Shown: positions 48,805 to 57,266 of the stretch, piece after piece | How positions within the stretch are numbered: the first letter of the stretch is position 1 | Layout of the letters: each line of letters starts with the position of its first letter | Assembly: GCA_964447405.1 (NCBI GenBank) | Contig: CAYUSP010000004.1 | Location: 248,001 to 312,000 of the forward strand | Source: JALNZF01 sp964447405 | GTDB taxonomy: Bacteria; Nitrospirota; UBA9217 | Length of the DNA: 64,000 nt | Direction: 5' to 3' | The notes under the pieces: model-generated | Seen by the model: only the letters and a program-made list of their open reading frames with translations | Database searches by the model: none | What the model was told of the DNA's origin: nothing | Program-made: the position numbers and the translations under genes

Positions 48805-49812
48805 ATGATAAAAAAGTTGGATGAACCCGTCATCAAGGTCCGGCCCGCCTGTGAAAAGGCGGGACCTGGTCCTGATCAGAAAAAAATCTGCGGCATGAAC
48901 CGGCGGGCATTCCTCGGGACCGTGGCCACGATCAGCGGAGTCGCTGCCGTGGGTTCGGGCACGCTGGCGAAAGCTGCCGAGGACTTTGCCGGTTACCCGA
49001 ACAGCTATGGCCTGCTGACCGACCTTACAGCATGCGTTGGCTGTCGCAGCTGTGAAAAGGCATGCAATGAAGAGAACAAACTGCCCAGCCCGGACGTTCC
49101 GTTCGATGAGGTATCGGTCTTTAAAGAGATTCGCCGTCCCGACGCACACGCCTACACTGTGGTCAACCGGTACGAAAATCCCAAGGACAAAAACATGCCT
49201 GTCTACCGGAAGATCCAGTGCAACCATTGCAAGGAGCCGGCCTGCGCCTCTGCCTGCCCCATTCATGCCTACTCGAAAACACCCGAGGGCGCGGTACGGT
49301 ACGATGAGGATCTCTGCTTCGGATGCCGGTACTGCATGGTTGCCTGCCCCTTCTATGTCCCGGCGTATGATTACGAGAAGGCGCTGGAGCCCAAGATCGT
49401 GAAATGCACCATGTGCTATGACACCCGGGTAAAGCACGGCAAGATCACGGCCTGCGCAGAGGCCTGCCCCACCGGGGCCATCACCTTCGGTAAACGGGAA
49501 GCCTTGATCAAGATCGCCAGGAACAGGATCGAGAAGAATCCGGACAAGTACATCGACCATATTTACGGGGAGCATGAAGCAGGGGGAACGAATTGGATTT
49601 ACCTCTCGGGAGTACCGTTTGAGCAGGTCGGTTTCCCGACGAACGTACCCAGTAAGCCGCCTATCGAGCTGACCAAGGGCTTTCTCTCATCAGTGCCGCT
49701 CGTATTCACGATCTGGCCGGCCCTCTTCGGCATGTGCTACGCCGCAGTGCGCCATCGGGATGAGGTCTGCGACGAGAAGATCGCCTCACACAAGAAGGAG
49801 GAAGGAAAATGA
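48805..49812 (+). CDS. Tat-exported 4x[4Fe-4S] ferredoxin subunit (NrfC/DsrO-like)
   Basis: 335 aa. A twin-arginine motif NRRAFLGT lies about 31-38 residues in, followed by a hydrophobic h-region. Four cluster motifs: CVGCRSCEKAC, CNHCKEPACASACP, CFGCRYCMVACP and CTMCYDTR...CAEACP. A C-terminal hydrophobic helix (about 297-315) anchors it. It would carry electrons between the NrfD quinone site and periplasmic cytochromes. The N-terminal extension before the Tat motif is long; a later Met (M31) would give a shorter leader. ATGA overlap with the NrfD gene. Confidence 0.92.
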   Translation: MIKKLDEPVIKVRPACEKAGPGPDQKKICGMNRRAFLGTVATISGVAAVGSGTLAKAAEDFAGYPNSYGLLTDLTACVGCRSCEKACNEENKLPSPDVPFDEVSVFKEIRRPDAHAYTVVNRYENPKDKNMPVYRKIQCNHCKEPACASACPIHAYSKTPEGAVRYDEDLCFGCRYCMVACPFYVPAYDYEKALEPKIVKCTMCYDTRVKHGKITACAEACPTGAITFGKREALIKIARNRIEKNPDKYIDHIYGEHEAGGTNWIYLSGVPFEQVGFPTNVPSKPPIELTKGFLSSVPLVFTIWPALFGMCYAAVRHRDEVCDEKIASHKKEEGK

Positions 49813-51053
49813 GCGACGACTACACTGCAACAGTAAAACAGGACAAATTCCAGTCCTGGTTCATGGATAAGCTGCTGATGGGAATGAGCTGGCCGGAGTA
49901 CCTCCGTTCTCTCATGACACCCTTTAACCTGATCGCCTCCGCGATCCTGAGCATCGGCCTGCCCCTCATCGTTATCCGCTTTGTGCAGGGCCTGGCCTCT
50001 GTCACTGATGCATCGAACGACTATCCCTGGGGCATCCTTCTCGGATGGGGGCTCTTCTCCGGGGTTCCGCTGTCTGCTACGGGCTTTGTCATGGCCACAG
50101 CGTATTATATCTTCGGCTTCAAGCGATATCACTCGCTGGTGCGGCTGGGTGTTCTCACCGGATTCCTAGGATACCTCTTCGCAGTCATTTATCTGCTGAC
50201 CGACCTCGGCAGACCTTGGCGCATCTACTTCCCCATGGCGGTCGGTTTCGGCACGGCGTCCGTCCTGTTCCTGGTGGCCTGGCATGTTGCCACCTATCTG
50301 ACTGTTCAGCTCCTCGAGTTCAGCCCTGCCATTCTGGAGTGGCTCAAGTCGCAGCGGGTCCGCAAATGGGCGATGATGACCACGATCGGCCTGACCATCG
50401 CCGGCATCATCCTCTCGACCCTGCATCAATCAGCCCTGGGCGCTATGTTCCTGCTTGCGCCCGGAAAGATGCACCCGCTCTGGTACTCGCAGTATCTGCC
50501 CGTGTTCTTCCTGAGCTCCAGCATTTACGCCGCGCTTGCCATGGTCATTGTCGTGAGCACTCTCGGCGCAAAGTTTTTGAGGGACAAGACGGACCACACA
50601 TTTCTCAGCAACCTGGACCCTCTCACGATCGGCCTGGGAAAGGGCGCGGCGGTGGGCATCTACGTCTACTTTGCCCTGAAGCTCATCGGCGTGGCTCATG
50701 ACAACCACTGGAACCTGCTGAACACGCCCTATGGATACTGGTTCATCGTGGAAATGCTCTGTTTCGTACTCCTGCCCGGCCTTATTTTTTCACTGGGAGT
50801 GAAAAAACAGAGCGCGGGAATTGTGCGTCTCGGCGCATTCGCCGCGGTATTTGGTATCATCGTGAACAGGATCAACGTCTCCACGATCGCCTTCAACTGG
50901 CAGCTTCCGAACCATTTTCACCACATTATTCCGCCGTGGAAAGAGGCCATGATCGTCCTGGCTATTTTTACGTTGCACGTGCTCATTTTCCGGTGGATCC
51001 TGAACCGGATGCCGGTGCTCCGTGAACATCCGGACTATAAGGACGAGCACTGA
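49809..51053 (+). CDS. NrfD/PsrC-like integral membrane quinone-interacting subunit
   Basis: 414 aa, about nine to ten membrane helices. NrfD-family features: GLPLIVIRFVQGL, WGILLGWGLFSGVPLSATGF, YLLTDLGRPWRIY and ILSTLHQSALGAMF with a conserved His. No cofactor of its own; it binds quinone and contacts the ferredoxin subunit. Start ATG 49809 overlaps the ferredoxin stop as ATGA; coupling ensures stoichiometry. Direction of electron flow (quinol oxidation versus quinone reduction) cannot be told. Confidence 0.93.
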   Translation: MSDDYTATVKQDKFQSWFMDKLLMGMSWPEYLRSLMTPFNLIASAILSIGLPLIVIRFVQGLASVTDASNDYPWGILLGWGLFSGVPLSATGFVMATAYYIFGFKRYHSLVRLGVLTGFLGYLFAVIYLLTDLGRPWRIYFPMAVGFGTASVLFLVAWHVATYLTVQLLEFSPAILEWLKSQRVRKWAMMTTIGLTIAGIILSTLHQSALGAMFLLAPGKMHPLWYSQYLPVFFLSSSIYAALAMVIVVSTLGAKFLRDKTDHTFLSNLDPLTIGLGKGAAVGIYVYFALKLIGVAHDNHWNLLNTPYGYWFIVEMLCFVLLPGLIFSLGVKKQSAGIVRLGAFAAVFGIIVNRINVSTIAFNWQLPNHFHHIIPPWKEAMIVLAIFTLHVLIFRWILNRMPVLREHPDYKDEH

Positions 51054-51203
51054 TTTCGTTCAGGGTACAGGGGTATTCAGGGGGATGTCCTTCAAAACGA
51101 TGATATCAGGGTGCCGCAGCGTAAGACCAACTTATGCTCCCGCGAGCGCAACGTACTGATCTCTCCGCCCGATGCGGACATCCCTCTTTTTCAGGGGGAC
51201 ACC

Positions 51204-52649
51204 ATGAAAGATTCACGAGGACCGATTCGGACCGGTTTCCTGATCGCAGTGCTGGTGCTGACAGCCGGCCTGGCGCAGGCGAATACTGCCTCAACAACAG
51301 AAGAACACCTGCGGTGCCTGGAGTGCCACGCGAGGCCTGGTATTGTCAAATTTTTCCAAAACAATGAGTCGCTGCTTGCCCACGTGAACCCTGATACATT
51401 TTTGTCCTCCGTCCATAAATCATTATCCTGCACCGAATGTCATTTTGATTTCTTATCCGGAAAACACCCGAACCGTGTATTCAAGTCCAAAGAGCAGTAC
51501 CAGGTCAAGTCCTCCCATGTATGTAGAAAATGCCATTCGGAAGAGCAGTTAAAACGGCGAAACGTACACCAGGGAATGCTCGAGGCTGAGGGGTCCGGAA
51601 AAGCGCCCTTGTGTACAAACTGTCACGGGTCTCATGCGGTGACGCGCGTGTCAGGAAAAAGTTCCTTCACCACGGAAGAGCAGTATTGCATGAAATGCCA
51701 TGACCGGTCCATGGCTATGCACTTTGGAAACGGCGAAACCGTTGCTCTCAAGGTGGACCCCGGCCTGCTGAGGATCTCGGTGCACGCCAAGCTCAGCTGT
51801 TCCGACTGCCACTATAGCTACTCATCCGAAGATCATCCCCGGCGACAATTCCGGACCCGGCGTGACCTTACACTTGCGTCATCGGACAACTGCAGGCGCT
51901 GCCATTTCGATAAATATACCAAGACCATGGAAAGCATTCATTACACCGTGCTGAGAGAAGGAAAACTGAATGCTCCGGTCTGCACCGATTGCCATGGGGC
52001 TCATGAGGTTTATCGCGTTGGCAAGGAGCGGACCACGAGCGCAAAGCGTTGCCAGCGCTGCCACGCGCAGGAATACACCATTTATGCCAAGAGCGTGCAC
52101 GGCAACGCCCTGTTCAACGAACACAACCAGGACGTTCCCGTATGCATCGACTGTCACACGGCCCACACGATCCAGAATCCCTTTTCAATCGATTACCGGG
52201 AGCGCATCCCCGAAATGTGCGGCAATTGCCATGCGAAAAAAGAGGTCGTGGGAAAATACGGCCTGTCCACGAATGTCGTGAAGTCTTACCTTGCGGACTT
52301 TCATGGTACGAAGCTGGGAATTGAGAAGATGCAGATGGGCGATGCAGCCAAACCGCACAGGCCGATTGCCGTATGCACTGATTGCCATGGGACCCATAAC
52401 ATCATGGGCACCAGCGGCACCGAGGCGACCATCGTCAAGACTAATCTGATTAAGCGATGCCAAAAATGCCACGATGACACCTACAAACGGTTTCCCGATG
52501 CCTGGCTGTCGCATTATGACCATAGTCTCAAGCGGGCGCCGCTGGTTTATCTTGCCGGCATGATGTTCCAGATATTCATACCGATCCTGGTGATTGGTTT
52601 TATTCTTCAGGTTCTCCTGCATATTTGGCGCTATGCTATGAACCGATGA
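51204..52649 (+). CDS. Membrane-anchored 13-heme cytochrome c
   Basis: 481 aa. Signal peptide (about 1-27), then thirteen CxxCH motifs: CLECH, CTECH, CRKCH, CTNCH, CMKCH, CSDCH, CRRCH, CTDCH, CQRCH, CIDCH, CGNCH, CTDCH, CQKCH. A C-terminal transmembrane helix (about 450-472) and short basic tail follow. CxxCHGxH-type motifs (CTNCHGSH, CTDCHGAH, CTDCHGTH) recur as in NapC/NrfH-associated and Cbc-type cytochromes. AGGGGG sits about 6 nt before ATG 51204; the longer frame to 51111 is rejected. It would store or relay electrons between the membrane complex and outer partners. Confidence 0.92.
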   Translation: MKDSRGPIRTGFLIAVLVLTAGLAQANTASTTEEHLRCLECHARPGIVKFFQNNESLLAHVNPDTFLSSVHKSLSCTECHFDFLSGKHPNRVFKSKEQYQVKSSHVCRKCHSEEQLKRRNVHQGMLEAEGSGKAPLCTNCHGSHAVTRVSGKSSFTTEEQYCMKCHDRSMAMHFGNGETVALKVDPGLLRISVHAKLSCSDCHYSYSSEDHPRRQFRTRRDLTLASSDNCRRCHFDKYTKTMESIHYTVLREGKLNAPVCTDCHGAHEVYRVGKERTTSAKRCQRCHAQEYTIYAKSVHGNALFNEHNQDVPVCIDCHTAHTIQNPFSIDYRERIPEMCGNCHAKKEVVGKYGLSTNVVKSYLADFHGTKLGIEKMQMGDAAKPHRPIAVCTDCHGTHNIMGTSGTEATIVKTNLIKRCQKCHDDTYKRFPDAWLSHYDHSLKRAPLVYLAGMMFQIFIPILVIGFILQVLLHIWRYAMNR

Positions 52650-52716
52650 ACAGGCTTCACTATTCAGGGGTCACCAGTCTCTACAGAGAACATCGCAACG
52701 TTCAAGGGAGAATATT

Positions 52717-53481
52717 ATGAAAAACGTGTACCAACGGTTCAGTAAGGGCCGCATCATCGAACATTGGGTATACACATCCATCTTTTCCATTCTCGTCATC
52801 AGCGGACTGTCCCAGACGTACTTCACCTTCGATATATTGCGCTGGTTCATCCAGCTGGTCGGCGGAATCGACGCCATCCGGCTTTTGCATCGCTATGCCG
52901 GGTTTGGCTTGTCCCTAGCTACTGTGGTTCATATCGCTGTCGCAGTCCATGGCATCATCGTTAAACGATGGCAGCCTTCCATGGTTATTACACAAAACGA
53001 TATACAAAGTGCGGTGCATAACATTAAGTACTATCTGGGTAATTTACCCCACCCGGCTGAGGGCGGCAGGTACAATTACACCCAAAAATTCGAATATTGG
53101 GGCATTCTCACCGGCGCGATCCTGATGATCCTCACTGGCGCCGTGCTCTGGAAACCCTTGTTCTTCACCCCATTCATATCTGGGGAGATCATACCCCTGT
53201 CAAAAGTGATGCACATGAACGGAGCGCTCGTTGTATTTCTCATTGTCGCTCTGTGGCACACCTATAACTCCATATTCAGCCCCGAGGTGTTCCCCCTCAA
53301 CACCAGCATTTTTACCGGCCGCATATCACGAAACCGCATGGTGCATGACCACATACTTGAACTCGCCGCACTTGAGAATACAACTCCAGAGAACATACGC
53401 GCTCACTATCATGATGCGGAAATGCAGAATACTGACGCTGCTGATCTGGAAATCGAGGCATGCACTGAGCTGAAAAACTGA
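52717..53481 (+). CDS. Di-heme-type membrane cytochrome b (FdnI/HyaC-like)
   Basis: 254 aa. About four to five membrane helices with His ligands in RIIEHWVY, LLHRYAGFG, VVHIAVAVHG and MHMNGALVV/ALWHTY, the layout of cytochrome b561/formate dehydrogenase gamma-type subunits. A soluble acidic tail ends the chain. It can transfer electrons between quinone pool and the multiheme cytochrome. GGGAGA about 7 nt before the ATG. Last structural gene before the kinase, 67 nt after the 13-heme gene. Confidence 0.88.
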   Translation: MKNVYQRFSKGRIIEHWVYTSIFSILVISGLSQTYFTFDILRWFIQLVGGIDAIRLLHRYAGFGLSLATVVHIAVAVHGIIVKRWQPSMVITQNDIQSAVHNIKYYLGNLPHPAEGGRYNYTQKFEYWGILTGAILMILTGAVLWKPLFFTPFISGEIIPLSKVMHMNGALVVFLIVALWHTYNSIFSPEVFPLNTSIFTGRISRNRMVHDHILELAALENTTPENIRAHYHDAEMQNTDAADLEIEACTELKN

Positions 53482-53527
53482 ACCGCGGTTGGTATCTTTT
53501 TTTGACCAGTTGATATATAATTCCACC

Positions 53528-55381
53528 ATGCCCGAACGCACAAGCGGCCTCCAAAAGCGGATAACGCTCACCATCATTACGGGGATTTCCATCATTCTGC
53601 TGGCCTTCGGTGTCGCCAGCTACTCTATCATTCAGAAAAACATCAAACATTCCCTGAATGAGAAGCTTGCGCTCGCCCGCCTGATCGGCAACAATATCGA
53701 CAACCTGATTAAGGATAATATCAACAGGCTGTACGACCTGTCGATTTCCGCAAAGGTTGATTTGCGGGACAACGACTTCGGGCCCGAGCGAGAACTGCTC
53801 AAGGCAGCCTACCGATATTCGATTTTCACCGATGGGGTCTTCCTGCTGGATAAGGAGGGCAACGTCATGCTGAATTATCCCGAGAGGATTCGGGATGTGG
53901 CAATCAACATCCTGAATATGGAGCCGATCAACAGAATAATCGCCCTTGGCAAACCTGTTGTATCGAACATCCATACACTCGAACCTTCGGGCAGGCGTGT
54001 CCTGTACATTCTCGTTCCGCTCAAGGACAAGAGCGGAAACACTGTGGGTGCCGCAGGGGGAGAAATCGATCCCACCAGTCCGACCCTGACCCGGATGCTC
54101 GGGCTGATTACCCTGGGCATGGGCAACTTCATTGACATCGTCGATTCAAACGGAGTAGTCATTTCATCAACAGACAGTTCCCGAACGCTGCTGCAGTATA
54201 ACCGGGAGGATTTTTTCACCAACCTGATCAGCGAGAAGAAAGAACGTGTGGCCACCTGTCACAGCTGCCACGTCTCCGGCACTGACCGTAAACGGGAAAC
54301 CATGACGCTTGCCTTTGTCCCTCTTGAAATGGCGCCCTGGGGCATCTCGATCCAGGAACCGGAAGAGCATGTGTTCGCGCCGGCCTCCAATCTGAAGATG
54401 ACCTTCCTCGCGCTTGCGGTCATTTTCATCGGTACGGCTTTTATTCTGACCATCGGCATCAGCCGCAGCATTGTGGACCCGCTAAAAGACCTGATCCGGG
54501 GCACTGACCGCATCTCCAAAGGGGACCTTTCAAAACCCATCTCACATCAGGGCAACGATGAAATCGGCCAGCTCAGCAAGAGCTTTGAAATCATGCGGCT
54601 CAAGCTCCTTGAATCCATGGATCGTATAACCTGCCACACTCAGGAACTTGAATATCGGGTTCAGGAACGGACAAGCCAGATCAATGAAAGCCAGAGGCGC
54701 GTGGAGCTACTCCTGCAAAAAGTAATCTCCACCCAGGAGGACGAGCGTAAACGCCTTGGTCGCGAATTGCATGACGACACGCTCCAGGAACTATCCGCCG
54801 CGATCATGCGGATCGACATCTTCAAGTTGAACCCCGATCAGACCTCCCTGCAAAAGATCGAGGCGATCCGCGCGATCATTCTGAAAGCCCTCGAGGGCGT
54901 GATCAGCATCATCCAGAATCTCCGGCCGACCCTTCTCGACGACCTCGGGCTGGTGGCAGCGATCAAGTCCGTGCTCGACATGCACCTCGGCGAACGGGGC
55001 ATCAACTATTTCATCAACACCTCGAAGCTGGAGGATCGGAGGTTCCGCCCCGAGGTGGAGATCACTCTGTTCCGGACCGTTCAGGAAGCTGTGGTGAACA
55101 TTGCCCGTCATGCGCATGCTGAAAATGTCTTTGTCTTGTGCAGGATCGATGATGACGCTGTAATGGTGGAAATCGAGGATGACGGGGACGGTTTTGACCT
55201 CAACCGGCTACTGCTTCCCAATGAACATGAGATAAGGGATCGGCGGGGGCTGGGCCTGATGGGCATGAAGGAACGCGTGGCCCTGATCAACGGCAAGATC
55301 GAGCTGTGTTCCATCCCTGGGCAGGGAACGCGCATCTACATTCGAATCCCCCTCACGGAAGCGGAGGTTGTACATGCATAA
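53528..55381 (+). CDS. NarX-like sensor histidine kinase with a CxxCH site in its periplasmic domain
   Basis: 617 aa from ATG 53528. Transmembrane helix (about 14-38), large extracytoplasmic sensor (about 39-285, dCache-like), second helix (about 288-310), HAMP (about 310-362), coiled coil, HisKA_3 with RELHDDTLQEL (phospho-His H415) and HATPase (VQEAVVNIARHA, DDGDGFD, GLGLMGMKER). The sensor contains C244-H-S-C247-H248, a covalent heme c motif, close to the second membrane helix. TTG 53489 is a weaker start. Sits 46 nt after the cytochrome b gene, so it probably senses the redox state or substrate of that complex (inference). Confidence 0.9.
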   Translation: MPERTSGLQKRITLTIITGISIILLAFGVASYSIIQKNIKHSLNEKLALARLIGNNIDNLIKDNINRLYDLSISAKVDLRDNDFGPERELLKAAYRYSIFTDGVFLLDKEGNVMLNYPERIRDVAINILNMEPINRIIALGKPVVSNIHTLEPSGRRVLYILVPLKDKSGNTVGAAGGEIDPTSPTLTRMLGLITLGMGNFIDIVDSNGVVISSTDSSRTLLQYNREDFFTNLISEKKERVATCHSCHVSGTDRKRETMTLAFVPLEMAPWGISIQEPEEHVFAPASNLKMTFLALAVIFIGTAFILTIGISRSIVDPLKDLIRGTDRISKGDLSKPISHQGNDEIGQLSKSFEIMRLKLLESMDRITCHTQELEYRVQERTSQINESQRRVELLLQKVISTQEDERKRLGRELHDDTLQELSAAIMRIDIFKLNPDQTSLQKIEAIRAIILKALEGVISIIQNLRPTLLDDLGLVAAIKSVLDMHLGERGINYFINTSKLEDRRFRPEVEITLFRTVQEAVVNIARHAHAENVFVLCRIDDDAVMVEIEDDGDGFDLNRLLLPNEHEIRDRRGLGLMGMKERVALINGKIELCSIPGQGTRIYIRIPLTEAEVVHA

Positions 55382-56033
55382 GAAAAAGGTTCTGATCGCA
55401 GACGACCACGCCCTGGTGCGCGAAGGCATTGTCGCATTTCTCAAGCTGTGCGAGGACATCGAAGTTGTTGCTGAAGCATCGGACGGCATCGAGGCCATCG
55501 AGAAAGCGAACAAATATCGCCCGGATATCGTCATCATGGACATTAATATGCCCAAGCTCGGCGGACTCGAGGCTACGATTGAGATCAAAAAGATGCATCC
55601 GGAGACCAAAATCCTCGTGCTGACTCAGTATGAGGACCGTGAATACATTGCGCGTTTCCTCAAAGCGGGGGTTTCCGGGTATCTGCTGAAAAAAGCGGTG
55701 GGAAGCGATCTGGTCACGGCGTTAAAGGTAATCGCGCGGGGCGAGCTCTATCTCTATTCATCCATTGCCACTGAGGTTGTTGCAGGCTACCTGCAGGGGG
55801 ATAAGCATCCTGAAGGAGAGAATCCCTATGACAAGCTGAGCGACCGGGAGAAGCAGGTCTTGAAGCTTGTCGCTGAGGGGCATACTCATAAAGAAGTTGC
55901 TGACATGCTCGATATCAGCGTCAAAACCGTTATCGCCCACCAGACCAATATAGGCGGAAAGCTCAATATCCACACCAGGTCAGGGCTGATAAAATTCGCC
56001 ATTCAGAAGGGAATCATCAAGATCGAAGGGTGA
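55374..56033 (+). CDS. NarL/LuxR-type response regulator
   Basis: 219 aa. Receiver domain (about 5-120: IADDHALVREG, phospho-Asp in IVIMDINMP, Thr/Lys in LVLTQYED and GYLLKKA) and LuxR/GerE HTH (about 150-215: LSDREKQVLKLVAEGHTHKEVADMLDISV, split by a Gly). Start ATG 55374 overlaps the kinase stop by 8 nt with GGAGG 6-7 nt upstream. It forms a cognate pair with the NarX-like kinase and probably regulates the upstream respiratory operon. Convergent with ihfB, 9 nt apart. Confidence 0.94.
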   Translation: MHKKKVLIADDHALVREGIVAFLKLCEDIEVVAEASDGIEAIEKANKYRPDIVIMDINMPKLGGLEATIEIKKMHPETKILVLTQYEDREYIARFLKAGVSGYLLKKAVGSDLVTALKVIARGELYLYSSIATEVVAGYLQGDKHPEGENPYDKLSDREKQVLKLVAEGHTHKEVADMLDISVKTVIAHQTNIGGKLNIHTRSGLIKFAIQKGIIKIEG

Positions 56034-56042
56034 ACCAAGGGA

Positions 56043-56327
56043 CTATATCTTGCCGTCGACCATCTCCCGCATTTCCTTGCCAGCCTTGAAGAAGGGGACT
56101 TTTTTGGGCGGGACCGAGACCGTTTCTCCGGTCTTGGGATTCCTGCCTTCCTTGGCTCGCCGGTGACGGATCCGGAAGCTGCCGAAGCCCCTGATCTCGA
56201 CCTTGTCCTCCCGGGACAACGCATCCTTGATGCCGTCGAGAACAGTATTGACGATGATCTCAACCTGCTTCCTGGTCAAACCTGGTTTTTTCTCGGCAAT
56301 CTTGTCCACCAGCTCCGCCTTAGTCAT
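56043..56327 (-). CDS. ihfB: Integration host factor beta / HU-family DNA-binding protein
   Basis: 94 aa, typical length. MTKAELVDKIAEK start, GLTRKQVEIIVNTVLDGI helix, and DNA-binding arm RNPKTGETV with the intercalating Pro. The VEIRGFGSFRIRHR strand fits IHF-beta rather than HU. Bends DNA in nucleoid organisation and sigma54 promoters. Downstream of sppA, 27 nt apart, as in the conserved rpsA-sppA-ihfB order. Confidence 0.93.
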   Translation of the reverse strand: MTKAELVDKIAEKKPGLTRKQVEIIVNTVLDGIKDALSREDKVEIRGFGSFRIRHRRAKEGRNPKTGETVSVPPKKVPFFKAGKEMREMVDGKI

Positions 56328-56354
56328 GAATCAGCCTCCTCGTCCTTATGGTTG

Positions 56355-57260
56355 TTAATGGTAAAGATACTGCAGCGTCATGGTGCTATTCTGCACGCTG
56401 CGAGCGATCAGATCCCCGATCCAGGCAGCGGATTCTTCCTTAAAAAAATCGAGAAACGGGATCTTCTTTTTCTTCTCAACGACCTCTGGCTTCCCCTTGA
56501 TCCCTGCCAGACTACCTGCTACCTTGATGCTTTCTGCCAGGTCCCCCATCTGATCCACCAGCTTCAGTTCGAGTGCCTGCCTTCCTGTGAAAATCCTGCC
56601 ATCCGCGATGGACCGGACCTCGGCAGCCTGCATCTTCCTGCCTTCGGCGACCGCTTCTATGAACTGGCTGTGAACATCATCGATAACGCCCTGGAGCAGT
56701 TTCTTTTCCTGTTCGGTCATGCCCCGGTACGGCGAGCCCATGTCCTTGTAGTCGCCCGCCTTCACGACCATTCCCTGCACGCCTATTTTTTCGAGCAGCT
56801 TTTCAATGTTCGCGAATTCCATCTTCACGCCGATGCTGCCCGTGAGCGTGCCGGGATTCGCAACGATCCTGTCCGCAGCTGCGGCAATGTAGTATCCTCC
56901 GGACGCTGCCACGGTACCCATGGAGGCGATGATCTTCTTGCCCTCCTTCTGGGCGTTCTTAACTGCGTTAAAAATCTCCTGGGATACGACCACGCCTCCG
57001 CCGGGGCTGTCGATCCGCACCACGATCGCCTTGATAGATGAGTCCTCGGCGTAATCGGTCAGCTCCTCCACGACATGTTCGGACGATATCAGCAGCCCCT
57101 GGACGCGAACCAGAGCGATCTTGTCTGCACCTCCGACCTTCAGCCGGGCTGACGTTTGCCTGTTTCCGGACAGCATCGAAGCCAGAACCAGGATGACGAA
57201 AAAAATAGCTCCAAGAACTGCTGCGGTCAATGCAACGATAAGTAGGGGTCTCTTCTTCAT
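56355..57260 (-). CDS. sppA: Signal peptide peptidase SppA, short form
   Basis: 301 aa. N-terminal membrane anchor (about 7-30), then one S49 domain (short, Gram-positive/67K-half-type). RIDSPGGGVVVSQEI, the nucleophile region SMGTVAASGGYYIAAAADRI and the Lys region TLTGSIGVKMEF are present. Cleaves leftover signal peptides in the membrane. Directly follows rpsA (6-nt gap), with ihfB downstream. Confidence 0.93.
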   Translation of the reverse strand: MKKRPLLIVALTAAVLGAIFFVILVLASMLSGNRQTSARLKVGGADKIALVRVQGLLISSEHVVEELTDYAEDSSIKAIVVRIDSPGGGVVVSQEIFNAVKNAQKEGKKIIASMGTVAASGGYYIAAAADRIVANPGTLTGSIGVKMEFANIEKLLEKIGVQGMVVKAGDYKDMGSPYRGMTEQEKKLLQGVIDDVHSQFIEAVAEGRKMQAAEVRSIADGRIFTGRQALELKLVDQMGDLAESIKVAGSLAGIKGKPEVVEKKKKIPFLDFFKEESAAWIGDLIARSVQNSTMTLQYLYH

Positions 57261-57266
57261 GAAGAA

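Noticed and set aside
48622..49575. 317-codon minus frame
   Set aside because: Antisense to the Tat ferredoxin gene, which has complete Fe-S motifs.
53489..53527. TATAAT at 53516-53521 as a promoter for the kinase gene
   Set aside because: Only 6-7 nt before the ATG and no -35 at proper distance; more likely read through from the upstream operon.
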